Assembly: GCA_017551025.1 (NCBI GenBank)
Contig: JAFZNG010000009.1
Span: 62,001-126,000 of the forward strand
Source of the DNA: Paludibacteraceae bacterium
GTDB lineage: Bacteria; Bacteroidota; Bacteroidia; Bacteroidales; Paludibacteraceae
DNA: 64,000 nt
Direction of reading: 5' to 3'
Shown one piece after another: positions 61,770-64,000 of this stretch. Positions within the stretch are counted from its first letter, which is position 1; the number at the start of each line of letters is the position of its first letter. The notes below the pieces were generated by a model. It did no database searches and was not told the origin of the DNA. It saw only the letters and a list, made by a program, of their open reading frames with translations. The translations under genes and the position numbers were made by a program.

Positions 61770-62656
61770 TTCGTGTGACGAAGGCGAATTCGTTCCGCCT
61801 CTATTTCTTGTTGTACGGCTGGGCTGTTCGGTACGAGCGGCAGTCGCAGTACGTTCTCAATCAGTCCCTCTTGTGCCAGTACGGTCTTGATGCCGGCAGG
61901 ATTTCCCTCACGGAACAGTAGACTTACCATCGTGGCGTAGCGTGCCTGCAGCTTGGTATCCTGCTCGTGGACGATACGACGAAAATCCTCCGGGAAGGCG
62001 TTTGAGGCAACCGAGATCAATCCGGCACCTCCGGCCTGCATTACCTCGGCCGCAATACCGTCATCGCCGGAAATAACGTGTAGTGCTTCGCGTTTATTGC
62101 CTTCGGCGTTTATAAGGTTTATGAGGTGCTTGATCTGCTCGAGGTTGCCGCTGGCTTCTTTGATGCCCTGTATCTTGTCGGGATGTGCCTCGTAGATACG
62201 GATGACGGTCTCGGGCAGCAGGTTGATACCTGTGCGGCCGGGTACGTTATAGAGGATGACGGGTACGGGACTGGCTTCGGCGATACGGCAGAAATGCTGG
62301 TAGAGTCCTTCCTGGCTGGGTTTGTTGTAATAGGGGCAGACGGAGAGGATGGCAGCATAGTCGTGCCGGAGTTCGTCACGCAGTTCGTGGAGTCGTTCTA
62401 CGACGGCCATGGTGTTGTTGCCGCCTACGCCCAATACAAGTGGCAGCCGACCGTTTACGTAACGAACGATATGCTGACGCACTTTTTGATGCTCTTCGCC
62501 GGTAAGCGTCACGGCTTCACCTGTGGTGCCGAGCACCACGATATAATCCACGCCACCCGCCAACTGACGATCCAGCACACGGTTGAGTGCCGGGTAATCC
62601 ACTTGTCCGTTGATCGTGAACGGCGTGATTAATGCGGTTCCAAGTCCTTTAATCAT
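61766..62656 (-). CDS. dapA: 4-hydroxy-tetrahydrodipicolinate synthase
   Basis: 296 residues, class I aldolase making the first lysine/diaminopimelate-specific intermediate from pyruvate and aspartate semialdehyde. TTGEAVTLTGEEH, PYYNKPSQEGLYQHF, the GRTGINLLPET loop and the Schiff-base lysine in IQGIKEASGN are present. Overlaps its neighbours at both ends (8 bp and 4 bp), so it is in an operon with ligA and DUF6913. Confidence 0.97.
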   Translation of the reverse strand: MIKGLGTALITPFTINGQVDYPALNRVLDRQLAGGVDYIVVLGTTGEAVTLTGEEHQKVRQHIVRYVNGRLPLVLGVGGNNTMAVVERLHELRDELRHDYAAILSVCPYYNKPSQEGLYQHFCRIAEASPVPVILYNVPGRTGINLLPETVIRIYEAHPDKIQGIKEASGNLEQIKHLINLINAEGNKREALHVISGDDGIAAEVMQAGGAGLISVASNAFPEDFRRIVHEQDTKLQARYATMVSLLFREGNPAGIKTVLAQEGLIENVLRLPLVPNSPAVQQEIEAERIRLRHTK

Positions 62657-63179
62657 TGCTCTTGATATGCTTTAGGAAGTAAATTATTTGGTCAAACAAG
62701 TATAGCGGCGAGTCCTGGGCCGGTGTGTTCACCATGAAGTCGAGCAGGCCGTTGTCGCGTTGCATACCGGTCTTGAAATCGGCACGGGCATACATGGTCA
62801 TGTACTCGAGTGGCAAGACGGGTTGCTGGGTGAGGTTGATGAGCAGGTCGTACTGACGACGCTGCAGCGACTCCACCAGTTCGCTATGGGGGATATCGAA
62901 GAAGTTATGGTCTTTGAGGCCCATGATGCGACTCTGGGGCAGGATAGGCGACTGGATTTCTTTCTTCGGGGCATAGCCGAGCAGCACGACATCTTTGTCG
63001 TCGGCCAGGAGTTTGCGACGAATCGTATCGGTTACGACGCGGTTGTCCTCCAGCAGGTCGCTCTGGAAGAGCACCAGTACGCTACGCACCTGGTCGTAGT
63101 GGGGAAACGCCACGTTACGAGTCGGTTGACGGCGTTGGAAGAATCGAAAAATAAATGCTTTGATCTTATTCATTTTCAA
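62649..63179 (-). CDS. DUF6913-family protein
   Basis: 176 residues. Basic N-terminus, then [19 protein letters not shown] and later [17 protein letters not shown]; matches a Bacteroidota family found next to dapA. Start at 63179 overlaps the ligA stop as ATGA. Function unknown. Confidence 0.8.
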   Translation of the reverse strand: MKMNKIKAFIFRFFQRRQPTRNVAFPHYDQVRSVLVLFQSDLLEDNRVVTDTIRRKLLADDKDVVLLGYAPKKEIQSPILPQSRIMGLKDHNFFDIPHSELVESLQRRQYDLLINLTQQPVLPLEYMTMYARADFKTGMQRDNGLLDFMVNTPAQDSPLYLFDQIIYFLKHIKSND

Positions 63180-63186
63180 TTTTCAA
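63173..63186. repeat. short heptamer array, unit TTTTCAA
   Basis: Two TTTTCAA units covering the end of ligA and the start of DUF6913; they supply the ligA stop codon. Confidence 0.6.
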
Positions 63187-64000
63187 TTCGTTCGAGGAAT
63201 TCATCCTCTGTTATGAGCGGTATGCCGAGTGCTTCGGCTTTTTTGCGCTTCTCGGGACCCATATTCTCGCCCGCCAGCACAAAACTCGTCTTCTTGCTGA
63301 TGCTACCGGAGTTCTTGCCGCCGTGGGCCTCGATCAAGTCTTTGTATTCATCGCGGCTGTGCTGGCTGAACGTGCCGGAAATGACGATCGTCTGACCTGC
63401 CAGTTTGTCCGAAACATTCGCCTCAAGCCCTTCGCCATTCGCCTCCAGTTGTACCCCTGCTTCGCGTAGGCGGTTGAGGATCTCAACGTTGCGCATGTCC
63501 TCGAAGTAGTGCACGATATTCTCGGCGATCTGCGGTCCGACATCTTCTATGGCGCAGAGCTGTTCCGTAGTAGCCCATTGCAGGCTGTCGATCGAGGGGA
63601 AGCGACGTGCTATTTTCTTAGCCGTTGTCTCGCCTACCATGCGAATGCCGAGTGCGAAGAGTACACGACTCCAAGGTACTTGTTTCGAGGCTTCGATACC
63701 GGCCAGCATGTTCTGCGCCGACTTCTCACCCAGGCGTTCTTGCGAGGCGATATCTGCGAGTTTGAGGTCGTAGATATCTGCGATGTTATGTAGTAATCCT
63801 TGGCGGTAGAGTAGGTCGATCGTCTCTTCACCGAGACCGTCTATGTTCATCGCCTTGCGCGAAACAAAATGCTCTATCTTACCCTTTATCTGCGGCGGAC
63901 AACCGGTCTCGTTCGGACAACGCCATGCGGCTTCGCCGGGTATTCTAACCAACTCCGTGCCACACTCGGGGCAAACTGTCGGAAAAATCTGAGTAATCGG
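63176..64000 (-). CDS. ligA: NAD-dependent DNA ligase LigA (3' part)
   Basis: The frame is open to the window edge, so about 274 C-terminal residues are present of about 670. Visible are the zinc finger half (CPECGTEL and CPNETGC), the helix-hairpin-helix domain ([38 protein letters not shown]) and the C-terminal BRCT domain ([19 protein letters not shown]). A heptamer array writes [10 protein letters not shown] between the HhH and BRCT domains. It joins Okazaki fragments. First gene, within the window, of the operon with DUF6913, dapA and the PCMD-like gene. Confidence 0.96.
   Translation of the reverse strand, partial: PITQIFPTVCPECGTELVRIPGEAAWRCPNETGCPPQIKGKIEHFVSRKAMNIDGLGEETIDLLYRQGLLHNIADIYDLKLADIASQERLGEKSAQNMLAGIEASKQVPWSRVLFALGIRMVGETTAKKIARRFPSIDSLQWATTEQLCAIEDVGPQIAENIVHYFEDMRNVEILNRLREAGVQLEANGEGLEANVSDKLAGQTIVISGTFSQHSRDEYKDLIEAHGGKNSGSISKKTSFVLAGENMGPEKRKKAEALGIPLITEDEFLERIEN
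63415..63449. repeat. heptamer array inside ligA, units CATTCGC/CCTTCGC
   Basis: CATTCGC, CTCAAGC, CCTTCGC, CATTCGC, CTCCAGT, in frame between the HhH and BRCT domains. Confidence 0.8.

Overview
The window looks like a chromosome piece from a member of the order Bacteroidales (phylum Bacteroidota). The support is: promoters of the Bacteroidota type (TTG, exactly 20 nt, TAnnTTTG) before most transcription units, almost no Shine-Dalgarno sites, Bacteroidota-restricted families (DUF4293, DUF4837, DUF5103-type T9SS plug, DUF6913, PCMD-like), secreted proteins with short T9SS-type C-terminal tails, and a PpiD/SurA-like folding factor of Bacteroidetes layout. Genus cannot be named from the sequence alone.

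Layout. 1-4270 (+): 3' end of dxr, rseP, a WbpD-type acetyltransferase, DUF4293 and an MscS channel. 4281-6625 (-): rlmN and glyA. 6769-7239 (+): rlmH. 7202-15834 (-): a run from dxs through trkA, trkH, an SGNH protein and an MBOAT acyltransferase to coaE. 15940-20816 is an accessory patch: a small membrane protein whose promoter appears to have been separated from it by an IS110-family element with a candidate bridge RNA, an unknown basic protein, a winged-helix protein gene carrying 21-bp dyad repeats, a RAYT-like HUH transposase with a SLOG/DprA-like tail, and a cupin. 20947-22725: a BadF/NAGK-type kinase and an AraC regulator. 22937-28359 (+): a lipoprotein/TolC/HlyD/ABC-2 permease/ABC-2 permease export operon without an ATPase. 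28343-29434 (-): DUF4837. 29553-41459 (+): an exopolysaccharide locus (deacetylase-like protein, sugar-phosphate transferase, two Wza-like lipoproteins, a Wzc tyrosine kinase with striking YGNG repeats, a WlbA-type dehydrogenase, a large FAD/Fe-S oxidoreductase and an esterase-LysM fusion). 41456-42721 (-): T9SS plug protein. Then tRNA-Thr(CGT) (+) and tRNA-Val(TAC) (-). 43188-59239 (-): envelope and secreted proteins (PAP2 phosphatase, two IgGFc-binding-like/PKD giants around an OmpA-family protein, endonuclease I, PssA, an AmpG-like transporter, the PpiD-like folding factor, a small basic protein and an OB-fold lipoprotein). 59474-60739 (+): infC-rpmI-rplT. 60822-64000 (-): PCMD-like protein, dapA, DUF6913 and the 3' part of ligA.

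The most unusual signal is a family of short tandem arrays with a fixed 7-bp period but many different unit sequences (AAAAATT, GGTGATT, GGCTTTT, GCCATTC, GACAAAA, CTAAACT, AAAGTTG and others). About two dozen are scattered through the window. They fill intergenic gaps, provide stop and even start codons, occupy where a promoter -33 element should be, and sit in frame inside housekeeping genes (four in dxs, two in rlmN, one each in the MBOAT gene, the FAD/Fe-S oxidoreductase gene and ligA). They resemble in form the heptanucleotide STRR repeats of cyanobacteria. I know of no described equivalent in Bacteroidales, but could not search.

Other items worth follow-up are the IS110 bridge-RNA candidate and reconstructed insertion site, the RAYT-SLOG fusion, infC with a strong Shine-Dalgarno before a non-ATG start, the Wzc repeats and a folding factor apparently lacking most of its parvulin domain.
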